Shown one piece after another: positions 33,754-42,859 of a stretch of DNA of 64,000 nucleotides. The translations under genes and the position numbers were made by a program. Positions within the stretch are counted from its first letter, which is position 1. Every line of letters starts with the position of its first letter. The DNA is taken from positions 5,599,230 through 5,663,229 of the forward strand of contig NC_087079.1 in assembly GCF_026151205.1 (NCBI RefSeq), read 5' to 3'. The DNA comes from Bolinopsis microptera (taxonomy: Eukaryota > Ctenophora > Tentaculata > Lobata > Bolinopsidae). The notes beneath the pieces were generated by a model. It was not told where the DNA came from. It made no database searches and saw only the letters and a program-made list of their open reading frames with translations.

Positions 33754-35754
33754 TTAAGATGTTAGGAGTAATGGAAGGCCAAAAGGATTTATAGTGTTAA
33801 TTCCCAAAGGTTTTAAAGTCTTGAGTAGTTGAATATATTTATGTTCACGGACATCCAAAGTTTTAGGACTAGAATTATCAATAATTGACACATTAAAAAT
33901 TTTGTTAAAATCTTCCCTTTGTCTAAAACCATGATCCAACAAATGTAAACCCAAACTATATTCATCACTTGTTTCATCTACCTTATCACCATTTAAAAGT
34001 TTATAATATTTGACCCTATGTTCTCCAGTCCTAACCCGTAGAGATCGAGTTGTGCGACCGACGTAAGCCTTTCCACAGACACTACATTGGAACAGATAAA
34101 TGATGTTGTAGCTCTGGCAGTTTCCAGGGGAAGCTTTAACCTTCTTGCCGTTCACTTTGAATTCACGGGTGCCTTTGACAAGTTCACAACATTTGCATCT
34201 TGGCACATTGCATTTGCTGGTTGGGCCATGTTGAGCTCCTAAAGCAAGTTCTTTCAATTTGACGAGGCGAGATTTTAGGCTTGGCCCTGTTTTCTTTGTG
34301 TAACTGAAAATTGTCTTCCTAGGCGTGGTGGATGTTGAGGAGGTCTCTTGGGATGTTCCAGCAGTGTCACTTTCACTGAAACTCCTCGTTCTTGAGAGGT
34401 GTTCTTCATACTTCTTAGTCACAGACACCAGATCATCATCACTACCATAAGTAGATATGACCCTGATTGGGAGATGTAATGATGTCTGGTCATCAGGAGC
34501 CTGAACTTTGCGTGACAGTGATCTTGCTGTGTTGAGGACCTTATTACTGATGTTCTCAATCATTTTTCTAGGGTAACATGCGGCAAGGAAGGCTTTTTTG
34601 AGGTTGTTGAGATGTTCTTTCAGGCGTTCTTGGCAGTTGATGATCCTTCTGAGTCTTAGGCATTGAGAGTACACGATACCGGAATAGATATGGTTAGGGT
34701 GGGAGCTTTTAAAATGTAGATATGAACGAGAGTCTGTTGGCTTTATGAACAAATCCGTTTGGAGGGATCCTAAGGAATCGAAGGTGAACATTATGTCAAG
34801 GAAAGATACGTATTTACCAGGATCTTCTATTTGGTATTCATCAATGATTAGGCCATGGGAGAGGAGTGCTTTGTTAACATCTGCAATCCAAATTTTGAAC
34901 TCATCTGTAGTTCCCTCAAACAAACCTGCTCCGTCGTCAATGTAACGCCTGGCTGATACGATCTTATTCATGAGCTCTGGGTTACTATAAACACATTTGT
35001 TCATTAGGTAGTAGACTGCTATGTTTGCGATTTGGACACATAGTGATCCACCCGTAGGGATACCGATGAGCTGTATGAACCAATTTTGATCGAACACCCC
35101 AGCAGAGGATCGAAGGCTCAATTCCACCAATTTGGTGAGCCATTTGCAGAAATCTTCAGACCAATCTTCTCTGCATGATGACATAGCGGAATTCAGGGCC
35201 TCTATGACGAGGGGTGGTGTTAGAGAATCATAGAGGGCCTTAAAGTCGTAGGTAAATGATCTGAAGCCTTTCTTCTGTACTGGGGAATGTTCACTATCCA
35301 CGAAATCCAACCATTGAAGGGCATCAGTGCTATCAGTCAAAAGGTCAGAGCAGAAATCTTTTTCAAGATCCTTCAGGTATTGGCTAGCGAGGAAAACATC
35401 ACTGCGTTTTGTGATTCCATCCTGGAGTGCCGTGATGAGCCTGAAGGGGGGTTCGACTCCTGGTTTAAGGTCTTCCTTTTGAAGTTTGTGGATCTTTAGG
35501 GTGGGGTAGAAATAAGCTTTACCAGGTTTGAAGTGGGAAGAAGTACTCTTGTTGTTAGTAACTGTACCATCACTGTTTAGATTGTTGGTAATACCCATGA
35601 TGTCTTTAGCTTCTTTTGGTGTAACAAAGTTTTTCTTTTTTCCCTCGATCCATAAATCAAATAGTTCCTGGTGTAGGTCTTGCGTAGGGTCTTTAGCGAG
35701 CTTTTTATACAATAGGGGGTTGTCGAGCTTTTCCTGTGTTCTTCGCTTTAGCAT
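33754..35754 (-). CDS. Penelope-like element: reverse transcriptase plus GIY-YIG endonuclease
   Basis: An uninterrupted 666-codon frame. Residues about 75-400 are the Penelope-type RT: AYFYPTLKIHK, TYDFKALYDSL (motif A Asp), GIPTGGSLCVQIAN and ARRYIDDGAG (motif C YIDD), then KYVSFLDIMF. A Ser/Thr-rich linker follows, then CNVPRCKCC (zinc-binding linker). The C-terminal GIY-YIG nuclease starts at about residue 550 (YNIIYLFQC, AYVGRTTRSLRVRTGEHR) and ends before GINTINPFG. Penelope elements prime at nicked or exposed 3' ends using this nuclease. The frame is intact and may encode active enzyme. It has inserted just 3' of an ASPG exon. Confidence 0.95.
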   Translation of the reverse strand: MLKRRTQEKLDNPLLYKKLAKDPTQDLHQELFDLWIEGKKKNFVTPKEAKDIMGITNNLNSDGTVTNNKSTSSHFKPGKAYFYPTLKIHKLQKEDLKPGVEPPFRLITALQDGITKRSDVFLASQYLKDLEKDFCSDLLTDSTDALQWLDFVDSEHSPVQKKGFRSFTYDFKALYDSLTPPLVIEALNSAMSSCREDWSEDFCKWLTKLVELSLRSSAGVFDQNWFIQLIGIPTGGSLCVQIANIAVYYLMNKCVYSNPELMNKIVSARRYIDDGAGLFEGTTDEFKIWIADVNKALLSHGLIIDEYQIEDPGKYVSFLDIMFTFDSLGSLQTDLFIKPTDSRSYLHFKSSHPNHIYSGIVYSQCLRLRRIINCQERLKEHLNNLKKAFLAACYPRKMIENISNKVLNTARSLSRKVQAPDDQTSLHLPIRVISTYGSDDDLVSVTKKYEEHLSRTRSFSESDTAGTSQETSSTSTTPRKTIFSYTKKTGPSLKSRLVKLKELALGAQHGPTSKCNVPRCKCCELVKGTREFKVNGKKVKASPGNCQSYNIIYLFQCSVCGKAYVGRTTRSLRVRTGEHRVKYYKLLNGDKVDETSDEYSLGLHLLDHGFRQREDFNKIFNVSIIDNSSPKTLDVREHKYIQLLKTLKPLGINTINPFGLPLLLTS

Positions 35755-35940
35755 AGCATATTAATTATTATCACTTATTAATTTAATATTCATAAATTAA
35801 TAATCAATTAAATATTCATTAATAATTGAATAATTGATATTTTTGATAGCAAAGTGATAGTCTCCACTCAGTTTTTTTCTAACAAGTTGTCGACGTTTCG
35901 GCCCACGCCTTTGTCATGGACGACTGACGAGACGTTACAA
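35755..35940 (-). other. Penelope 5' region with hammerhead-ribozyme-like core
   Basis: On the minus strand, 35932-35888 reads through GTCCATGACAAAGGCG, then GGGCCGAAACGTCGAC. GAAACGTC following a short GC stem is the conserved core of hammerhead ribozymes reported in Penelope elements. A related motif, CTGAAGATGACGCC...TTTGACG, lies at the other end (about 33665-33630). Both depart from the consensus, so self-cleavage is uncertain. Confidence 0.4.
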
Positions 35941-36282
35941 TTACGTTAAAAATTAATAAAGCTCAATAAATGTAATAGATTTGTAGTGTTGTAATTAGTT
36001 TAAAGGTAACTTACAAATGTCGGTTAACGTTTAACAGAGTAACACGTTGCATTTTTTCGAAAAACCGTTGCTCTGGGATTTTACAGTAGCCGGGATACTT
36101 CGTGAGGATGTCACGTATATTTGATATTGGAAGTTGTCTTTATCAATAGTTTATTCTTTCAATTTTACCTTACACCATACAACTATTTTTTCGTCGTTGC
36201 TCCACAACGATTCTTGGCTGGCGACTAACTAACAGGTTACCACAGAAACTAACAGGTTACCACAGTAACTATTGTGTCAAAA

Positions 36283-36350
36283 TTACACAAGCGTAATCAT
36301 TTGGAAACCCCCCCCCCCCCCCCCCCCCCCCCCTCGGCTGATTACGTGAA
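36283..36350. repeat. C-run repeat (26 C), partner of the 31.9-kb repeat
   Basis: GCGTAATCATTTGGAAA, then 26 C (36308-36333), then TCGGCTGATTACGT: the reverse complement of the left half of the repeat at 31880-32023. The C tract is expected to vary in length. Confidence 0.6.
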
Positions 36351-36852
36351 TATATATAACGACAATATGTGTAATTGTATTGCGCGAGCGATTTTCAATC
36401 GCGTTCTGAAAATCGAGTCTAATAATCTATCTTCTCCTACATTTTTTGAGCAATCACCCTCAAACTTTCAGGATATGTTCTTAGGATCAGTTAGAAGAGA
36501 ACTCTAGAGCTAGAATTTTGGGATAGGCCTTTAAAGATTTTGTTTTCGATTTTTTAAATCTTGGACCTCTAATAATCGACAAGAAACGAGGTCTGTCACT
36601 CTTCTCTATTAAAAACAAACTATAAAGTAGATTTCGGGAGAAATTTGATGAAGACCCCCTTAACGCAGCTGTTGAATTCCTACAGTAAGATCAACCCATT
36701 TAGCTCACAAGAATGGGTCATCTGCAAAGAATCACAATCTAGCTTACTTCTGCAACGTAATTAATGTTAGCATGCCCACTCAGAGAGAACTGAAGGTCTT
36801 GAGATGGTGTGACTGGTTCTCCTCCACTATTACAAACTAATGTATCAGTATG

Positions 36853-37540
36853 AATGAAATTTAATGAGAATTACAGATCAAGAATTTTCCATTTCCACAG
36901 CTGTTCAGTGGTGACAATCTAATTCGTCAATTTAAATGGCCATCTGTCAAATATAACCATGTTACTACTACCACTTAATTTAATAAGCACTGTTCGAGGG
37001 GACATATAGGCTGAGCGGAACTAGCTCTGAATAGTGAATAATTTTATCTTTAGCAACGTGTTCCAACTATTTTTATGATGAAGCTGCTAAGTTTTCTGTT
37101 AGTTTTAGCTAACCCCACTCTGAGTGAGCTGAAGCTTTTAAATACTCCTGACGGTGTAGCTGGTCCCCCACCCTGTGCAATTACTTGTTCTGGTGTCGCG
37201 CGACACACCGACAACAGATGGAGAGAATGGAAAAGGAACGCGTACAGACGGATAAACTTTGCAGAGTCTGGATTTGTATCTATACCAGTTGTTACTGCTA
37301 CCATGGGTGGTAGTGACATGTGTCCTTCTATCTACATACGGAATGTGTTTAGTACGAACAGTTTGTTTTATGTACATTCGGTGGAAGAGGCAACACCCAG
37401 CCAAATGGTTAACAACAAATGTGACGTTTATTGGATTGCAGCAGGGTACAACTGTTGAAGATGAGAAGGAAGAGATAACGAAATGAATTTAGGTGTTTGC
37501 TTTTTAAAGATGCTAATTTTAGTTAAATCTCAGATTGTTT
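36853..37540 (+). repeat. Direct repeat copy 1 (contains secreted gene 1)
   Basis: About 690 bp, nearly identical to 39860-40640: GAATTACAGATCAAGAATTT, upstream region, gene and 3' flank. The second copy has extra bases, including a roughly 115-bp insertion near 40672-40788 in its 3' flank. Together they show a tandem or segmental duplication of one small gene with its promoter. The gene pair at 38170-39827 sits between the copies. Confidence 0.8.
37075..37458 (+). CDS. Small secreted cysteine protein, paralogue 1
   Basis: 127 residues. MMKLLSFLLVLANPTLS is a signal peptide, with likely cleavage near residue 18 before ELK. The mature part of about 110 residues has the family pattern PPCAITCSGVAR, FVSIPVVTATMGG, CPSIYIRN, ATPSQMVNNKCDVYWIA and GYNC. 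The family looks like a compact beta-sandwich, and F-V-x-x-P-V-V-T-x-x-x-G faintly recalls H-type lectins. Function unknown. Paralogues 2 and 3 have six mature cysteines. Here the Cys of the CGF triplet is Ser (AESGF), leaving five, so one disulfide should be lost. A TTTATCTTTAG acceptor-like site lies 21 nt upstream of the ATG. Confidence 0.85.
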   Translation: MMKLLSFLLVLANPTLSELKLLNTPDGVAGPPPCAITCSGVARHTDNRWREWKRNAYRRINFAESGFVSIPVVTATMGGSDMCPSIYIRNVFSTNSLFYVHSVEEATPSQMVNNKCDVYWIAAGYNC

Positions 37541-38169
37541 TCTTCGTTGTCACAAACTTGAAGCTTAACGAAGACAGATAAGATCGTTACAATATCTTAT
37601 TTAACAGATATTATTCCACGTCTGAGTTAACAATTAGCTCGCCCAGTAGACTTAATTATCTGCTACTCAATTTAATTAGTGCATATAACTATATAATAAT
37701 ATCATAAATATCAGACGTTTTACTTAAAGGACGAGTTATTTAGAATTTTGACTTGTTAGTAATGAGTAGCCACTCCTAGAAATTAGGGAGGACACTCACC
37801 CCTGTAATAACACCAAAGAACGAAACTCATAGCACTCTCACACCCCAAGATATCACCTAAACACTAAAATTAGATCATACGCAAGTCTCGCCCCGCTGTG
37901 AGAGCAGGGCGAGAGATGCACGTTGATTTCTATTGTGCCAGTCTCTTGTTTATTTGGTTTTTGTCTTGTAATTGCTGTTTGAACCGTTACCTACACATTT
38001 GATAGAACAAAGCATTGAGAATGAAGTATTTTAAATTTCATAAAATGTCACATGATATCAATATAAGGTAATAATTTGAATAAAAAGTGTGGATTGAGAA
38101 AGTTTCGTTGGCTGCCATATGGACAAGTTAAAGTAGGGCTTTAAGACTTAGAACTACGTCTTACGGAAC
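37541..38169. other. 3' flank of gene 1 and intergenic DNA
   Basis: No gene. The first part matches the 3' flank of paralogue 2. The rest is AT-rich and reappears, inverted, at about 62830-63470. Confidence 0.5.
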
Positions 38170-38847
38170 TCATATTCTTGAATCAATGTACCCTGGCACA
38201 AAGTCTGTGTATTTTCCATTCGGTGATGGAAACATAGCACGAATACGTGAAACCACACAGGATGGCACCACATAACGTCGTCCTTTCCCACAAAATCGTA
38301 GGGTGCACATCTGCAGGAAAGTCGTATATGCGATAAATCTGTACCCCTCCGGTTTGATCGTGCCCTCACTGTCCCTGCTCACTGTTCGTATGCCACTCCC
38401 TTGTAGTTCAAGAACATGTTTTTCTTCAACAGTTTTCTTGAAAATGGGCAGTTCCGTTACACACGTCGCGTCTTTTCTCGACAGCAGGAAGTCGGAAATA
38501 ATAGTGCTCTCCTGGCAAAAGTAGCACTCCAATTCTGATTCCATAGTTTTGCAGTTACCGCATGTACACCAAGTCGAGACATCTTTATCAAGTCTTGAAA
38601 TGCAGTTCTGAGTTTCTGAATCCGATTGTTGATGTTCTGCCCCTTCATCACTGTCATAGTCATTATAGCCTACTGTACTCGGCTCATCATCGCTGCTATG
38701 ATCACTAGCTGGCAGTTTTGGATCGGCGCTAATATCCTGATAGTTATTCGTTGCTCCTATTCTATCAAAATCTAGCATGTAGTCTTCCGTTTCACTATTT
38801 TCCGAATCATCGTCAATTCCAACTGTTGTTTCGGGATCAAAATCCAT
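38170..38847 (-). CDS. Stand-alone P2X7-tail ('ballast')-like domain protein
   Basis: 225 residues in one frame. Residues 1-90 are acidic and low complexity (many D, E, S). From about residue 93 there is WCTCGNC, CYFCQE, CVTELPIFKKTV, EKHVLELQ, YRFIAYTTFLQM, RRYVVPSCVVSRIRAMFPS and GKYTDFVPGY. This follows the cysteine-rich cytosolic C-terminal domain of P2X7 receptors, which binds zinc and guanine nucleotides. There are no transmembrane segments or channel domain, so this is the isolated domain, which is common in invertebrate genomes. Its ATG lies 152 bp from that of the divergent THAP gene. A broken inverted copy is at 62113-62826. Confidence 0.75.
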   Translation of the reverse strand: MDFDPETTVGIDDDSENSETEDYMLDFDRIGATNNYQDISADPKLPASDHSSDDEPSTVGYNDYDSDEGAEHQQSDSETQNCISRLDKDVSTWCTCGNCKTMESELECYFCQESTIISDFLLSRKDATCVTELPIFKKTVEEKHVLELQGSGIRTVSRDSEGTIKPEGYRFIAYTTFLQMCTLRFCGKGRRYVVPSCVVSRIRAMFPSPNGKYTDFVPGYIDSRI

Positions 38848-38999
38848 ACTCGTAATGTAAGAATTGTCGAATTACGCGAGCTAAAAAGATATTATCAATT
38901 AACAAGTAATCAGCGCCAACTAAACTAACCATACACGAGTCATAAAATAATGGCTATTTAGTTTATCAACTAAAAATTCTGTGATAACAGCTAAAGACT
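38848..38999. promoter_or_regulatory. Shared 152-bp divergent promoter
   Basis: The start codons of the P2X7-tail-like gene (minus) and the THAP gene (plus) are only 152 bp apart, so one short AT-rich region must serve both. I see no clear TATA box that would assign direction. Confidence 0.5.
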
Positions 39000-39827
39000 A
39001 TGGTGTCCTGTGCTGAAGGAAACTGTCCTAACAACACAAAGGTTAAATTCAAGAAGCAACCGTTCATATCCAAATGGCCTGGACGGAAGTTTTTACGATT
39101 TTATAAAATACCTGATCCTGAAACGAAGAAAGAACTTTTCATGAAGTGGAGATTACGGATTCGACGGAGACCTGAAGACGTAACTAAGCATACACAGATT
39201 TGTTCGGAGCACTTTGCAGATGAAGATTTCAATTCTTACGACTTCGATAGTGCAAAACGAGCGGAGTCGGTGACAAATATGTGGGTGAGACTGAAACCGG
39301 ATTCAATTCCAAATACTGATAGGGTGACTGGTGAAATCAAGATTCATCTGCAGTTAAACTTCGATATTGATGGCGGAAATTTTGATCAGCCAGGACGCAA
39401 GAGGGTAAGGAGAGACATCGGTTATATTGATCAGTTAGTCGAAGAGAATGAAGGAATACTTGACCGTTGCTCTCTAATAAGTACCTCCATTAAAGTCGGA
39501 GAAGCATCACAATCTCAAGAATTGATAGCCACCGAAGAACCCAACTTTGAAATAATCCCGAACAGATATCTATCTGTCCTGATATCAGCTGACACAAACA
39601 ATGACAAAGGTGTCCAATGCAGTCCTCGTACTACCAATAGCTCGATGCAGACTGGACTATCTTCATTGGTACAATGTTCTGGTCCCCAATCTGAAGCTGG
39701 CCCATTTACTCAGGATCTGCCAGAGGAAATTCTAGCAGAAGAAACTGACAGTGATGACTGTGACGACAGCGATGAAGATTACACTCCAGGAACTGCACTT
39801 TTACAGTCAAGTTCTCGCGGAAAAAAG
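39000..39827 (+). CDS. THAP zinc-finger protein, first exon
   Basis: Residues 1-90 are a THAP domain, a C2CH zinc-dependent DNA-binding fold. It shows C4-x4-C9, then W and FYKIPDP, then ICSEHFADEDF giving the C-x2-H pair. The rest is acidic and ends DSDDCDDSDEDYTPGTALLQ. The open frame runs to 39863, but AAAAAAG|GTAATA at 39827/39828 is a good donor and ends exactly at codon 276, so later exons are expected. They are not visible, because the duplicated secreted-gene segment begins about 30 bp downstream and may have truncated the gene. THAP domains occur in transcription factors and domesticated P-element transposases. A broken inverted copy is at 61105-61953. Confidence 0.85.
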
Positions 39828-39859
39828 GTAATATATTACGTTTTATTAATTATGTATGG

Positions 39860-40640
39860 ATGAAATTTAATAAGAATTACAGATCAAGAATTTTCCATTT
39901 CCACAGCTGTTTAGTGCTGACAATCTAATTCGTCAATTTAGCCGGTTTAAATGGCCATCTGTCAAATATAACCATGTTACTACTACCACTTAATTTAATA
40001 AGCACTGTTCGAGGGGACATATAGGTTGAGCCGATCATTTAAAATCACCACTAGCTCTGAATGGTGAACAATTTTGTCTTTAGCAACGTGTCTCATTGTC
40101 CCAACCCTTTCTATGATGAAGCTGCTAAGTTTTCTGTTAGTCGTGATAGTTTTAGCTAACCCTACTCTTAGTGAGGTGAAGATTTTAAATACTCCTGACG
40201 GTGTAGCTGGTCCCCCACCCTGTGCAATTACTTGTTCTGGTGTCGCGCGGTACACTGATACAGGCGACATTTACAACAACTACAGATGGAGGTATTATAA
40301 AGGGAACACGTACAGACGGATTAACTTTGCGGAGTGTGGATTTGTATCTATACCAGTTGTTACTGCTACCATGGGTGGTAGTAACAGCTGTCCTTCTATC
40401 TACATACGGAACGTGCTTAGTACGAACAGTTGGTTTTATGTACATGCGGTGGAAGAGGCAACACCCAGCCAAATGGTTAACAACAAATGTGACGTTTATT
40501 GGATTGCAGCAGGGTACAACTGTTGAAGATGAGAAGGAAGAGATAATGAAATGAATTTAGGTGTTTGCTTTATAAAGATGCTAATTTTAGTTAAATCTCA
40601 GATTGTTTTCTTCGTTGTCACAAACTTTAAGCTTCACAAA
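39860..40640 (+). repeat. Direct repeat copy 2 (contains secreted gene 2)
   Basis: Second copy of the segment at 36853-37540, with small extra stretches (for example GCCGGTTT near 39940, and GATCATTTAAAATCACCA near 40034). The 3' flank is interrupted near 40672-40788 by about 115 bp absent from copy 1, bordered by TTATTT on both sides, possibly a small insertion. Confidence 0.75.
40113..40526 (+). CDS. Small secreted cysteine protein, paralogue 2
   Basis: 138 residues from the MM start. A longer frame opens at 40074, but I chose 40113 because it matches paralogue 1 and puts MMKLLSFLLVVIVLANPTLS, a typical signal peptide, at the N-terminus. The mature protein has six cysteines: PPC, ITC, ECGF, SCPS, NKC, YNC. 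The central YNNYRWRYYKGN stretch is longer than in paralogue 1. About 85% identical to paralogue 1 by eye. An acceptor-like TTTGTCTTTAG ends at 40083, 30 nt upstream of the ATG. Function unknown; perhaps an extracellular lectin-like or defence protein, but that is a guess. Confidence 0.87.
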   Translation: MMKLLSFLLVVIVLANPTLSEVKILNTPDGVAGPPPCAITCSGVARYTDTGDIYNNYRWRYYKGNTYRRINFAECGFVSIPVVTATMGGSNSCPSIYIRNVLSTNSWFYVHAVEEATPSQMVNNKCDVYWIAAGYNC

Positions 40641-40984
40641 GAGAGATAAGATCGTTACAATATCTTATTTGGGAGCCGTCAGTTGAGCTTGCTCTCTGAC
40701 TCGTGGGTTGAAAACATCGTGTACAGTACTTCGTGAGTAGTACAGTACTTCACAACGATAATCCGCCTCCCCAATCGCAAATTATTTAGCAGATATTATT
40801 CCACGTCCAAGTTAACAATTAGCTCGCCCAGTAGAACTACTTCACAAGAACAACCTCCGACTTTAATTAATTTACCACTTCTCTTGACCTCCGTCTAGAA
40901 ATTGAATAATTATCTGCTTCTAAATTTTCTTAGCGCATATAATATCATAAAGGCCTTTTTACATCTTTTGTAACACCTTAAATT

Positions 40985-41075
40985 ATAACATCGTTTATAA
41001 CATCTTTTATAACATCTTTTATAACATCTTTTATAACATCTTTTATAACACCTTTTAACAGCTTTTGACTTTGTA
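40985..41075. repeat. 12-bp tandem repeat (TTATAACATCTT)
   Basis: Units of TTTATAACATCT, with CACC variants at the edges, recur about seven times. An inverted, indel-disturbed version lies at about 59770-59920. Confidence 0.8.
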
Positions 41076-41608
41076 AAACCTTTTGTAACACCTTTTGTAG
41101 CACCTTTTATGAAGCAGCTTTAACACCTATTATAGTCTCGCGGTTCATGTTGAAATTGAATCAAGCGGTAAAAATTTGAGTAAATCCTACTAATTAGAAC
41201 TTAAGTTTTATCTCTTCTAACTTAATCAAGTTAAAGTCCTTATCAAAATGGAGCTGCTCAGTATCCAGTGCAAGAACGATCATCTGTTTAAATCAACCAT
41301 CCAAAATTAGATTTATTCATTTTGATAAGCTTGACACCGAAATTTAATTTCTCCATTTTTATGAGCTGGAATGATAAATAGACTTGATTTTAAATGACCG
41401 CAGGCCGCAGATGTTGAGTACTGACAATAGAATTGACTAATTTAGTCACTAATAAGATTGAGCCATCTGTAAATTTTTACGGTCTAGACCATTTTATGTT
41501 AGGGAGTGTGAGAATGGATATAAAGGTTTAACTTATCTCTAAAAATCATCATTATCTTTAAAACTCAAATAAGTTTGTTTTTAGTAGCGTTTATCATATC
41601 GTTTGAAG

Positions 41609-42013
41609 ATGAAACTAATCGGATGTCTGGTCACTGTGATGATAGTTAGCCACACTCTCTCGAGTGAACTGAAGATATTGAATCTTCCAGAGGGTCAAAC
41701 TGGTCCTGCACCCTGTGCCCTGACCTGCTCTGGCGTGTCAAGATACAGCGAAAGTGGTGGCTACGGATGGCGGAATTATGCTGACAGTAAAGCACTCAAG
41801 ATTGCTGACATGAAAGGATGTGGATTTGTCTCCGTACCTGTAGTAACTGTTTCAGTCAGAGGATCTCACTATAGTTATAACTGTCCCTCCATCAGCATAA
41901 TTGGTGCCGACAGCGCAATGTTGTATGTAACTGCGGTGGGGAACGCAACACCCAGTCAAATGGTGAGTGAGCAATGTGACGTGTACTGGACTGCAAACGG
42001 CTACAACTGTTGA
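41609..42013 (+). CDS. Small secreted cysteine protein, paralogue 3
   Basis: 134 residues. MKLIGCLVTVMIVSHTLSS is a signal peptide. The mature part keeps all family landmarks: APCALTCSGVSR, YGWRNY, GCGFVSVPVVTVSVRG, NCPSISI, ATPSQMVSEQCDVYW and GYNC, with six cysteines. It is the most diverged of the three intact copies (roughly half identical to 1 and 2 by eye). The start is the ATG at 41609, preceded in frame by TTG at 41603. A TTGTTTTTAG acceptor-like site ends at 41584, 24 nt upstream of the ATG, as in the paralogues. Confidence 0.87.
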   Translation: MKLIGCLVTVMIVSHTLSSELKILNLPEGQTGPAPCALTCSGVSRYSESGGYGWRNYADSKALKIADMKGCGFVSVPVVTVSVRGSHYSYNCPSISIIGADSAMLYVTAVGNATPSQMVSEQCDVYWTANGYNC

Positions 42014-42830
42014 AAAGAAATGCGGGATTATATTCTAGTTACTTTAAAAGTTGTTAAATTTAAAATGGATTTATCTTGTAAACCATCAATACAGTGTTTT
42101 ATTATTGTTCCGTGCACTAAAGCATTTTTTAAACATAAATAAACTAGTAACATCCTGTCTAAGAACTGACAGGTTGGTTACCATGGAAATCAAACCATCA
42201 CCCCAATTCTAGAGGTATTAGCTTTTTTAAAAAGATATCGAGCTCACAAGAATGGGTCATCTGTAAAGAATGACTCTAAGAGGAGCTGACATTAACTCCT
42301 TACCTACCCCCCCCCCCCCCCCCTCCCCTCCTTATCACATCTTACAATTAGCAGGCCCAACAGCTGAACAAGATAGCAGGTGCTTCAAAATAATTTGTTC
42401 AGACAATGTTGAAAATCATACACTTGTGACATTTGATTCTGATACTCTATTTCAGATCATCACCATCTAGATCTGGATTTTTATTCTTTATCACTCTATA
42501 CATTTCACTCCTATAGTCGACATCCATTGGTATTTCTATTCAATGCATACTCCCTATTTGCAGCAATCCCTCTTCAAGAGGAGTCAAATCCTGGAACAGA
42601 TTCAAGATATCATAAAGTTATATTTCTATCATTTTATTCCCATCCTCCAAAAATGTTTCTTAGATTTTCCTCAGATGTTTTTGTTACACCTTCATCATCA
42701 GGACATCATTGTAAAAACAAATACCCCCCACGATTTTGGTCTGAACTTCGAGTCTGATTCAAGAAACTCTGGTAAGCTAAGCATTTCGCATGCTTGACAT
42801 AAACAGTGCGATTTCCTGTTACAACGGAAA
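42014..42830. other. 3' flank of gene 3, 17-C tract, repeat fragment
   Basis: No gene. AGCTCACAAGAATGGGTCAT at 42240 also occurs near 36703, so a dispersed repeat brackets the secreted-gene cluster. A 17-nt C run lies at about 42307-42323. Inverted homology to the right arm ends near 42420. Confidence 0.55.
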
Positions 42831-42859
42831 CTTCACCCATAGGGAACTGTTTGCAATGT

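Noticed and set aside
37259-37486. Overlapping frames across the secreted genes on both strands
   Set aside because: They are out-of-frame shadows; only the frames with a signal peptide and conserved cysteines are shared with the diverged paralogue.
40074-40112. Upstream ATG as start of secreted paralogue 2
   Set aside because: It would put a non-signal segment before the hydrophobic signal peptide and is not matched in paralogues 1 or 3.
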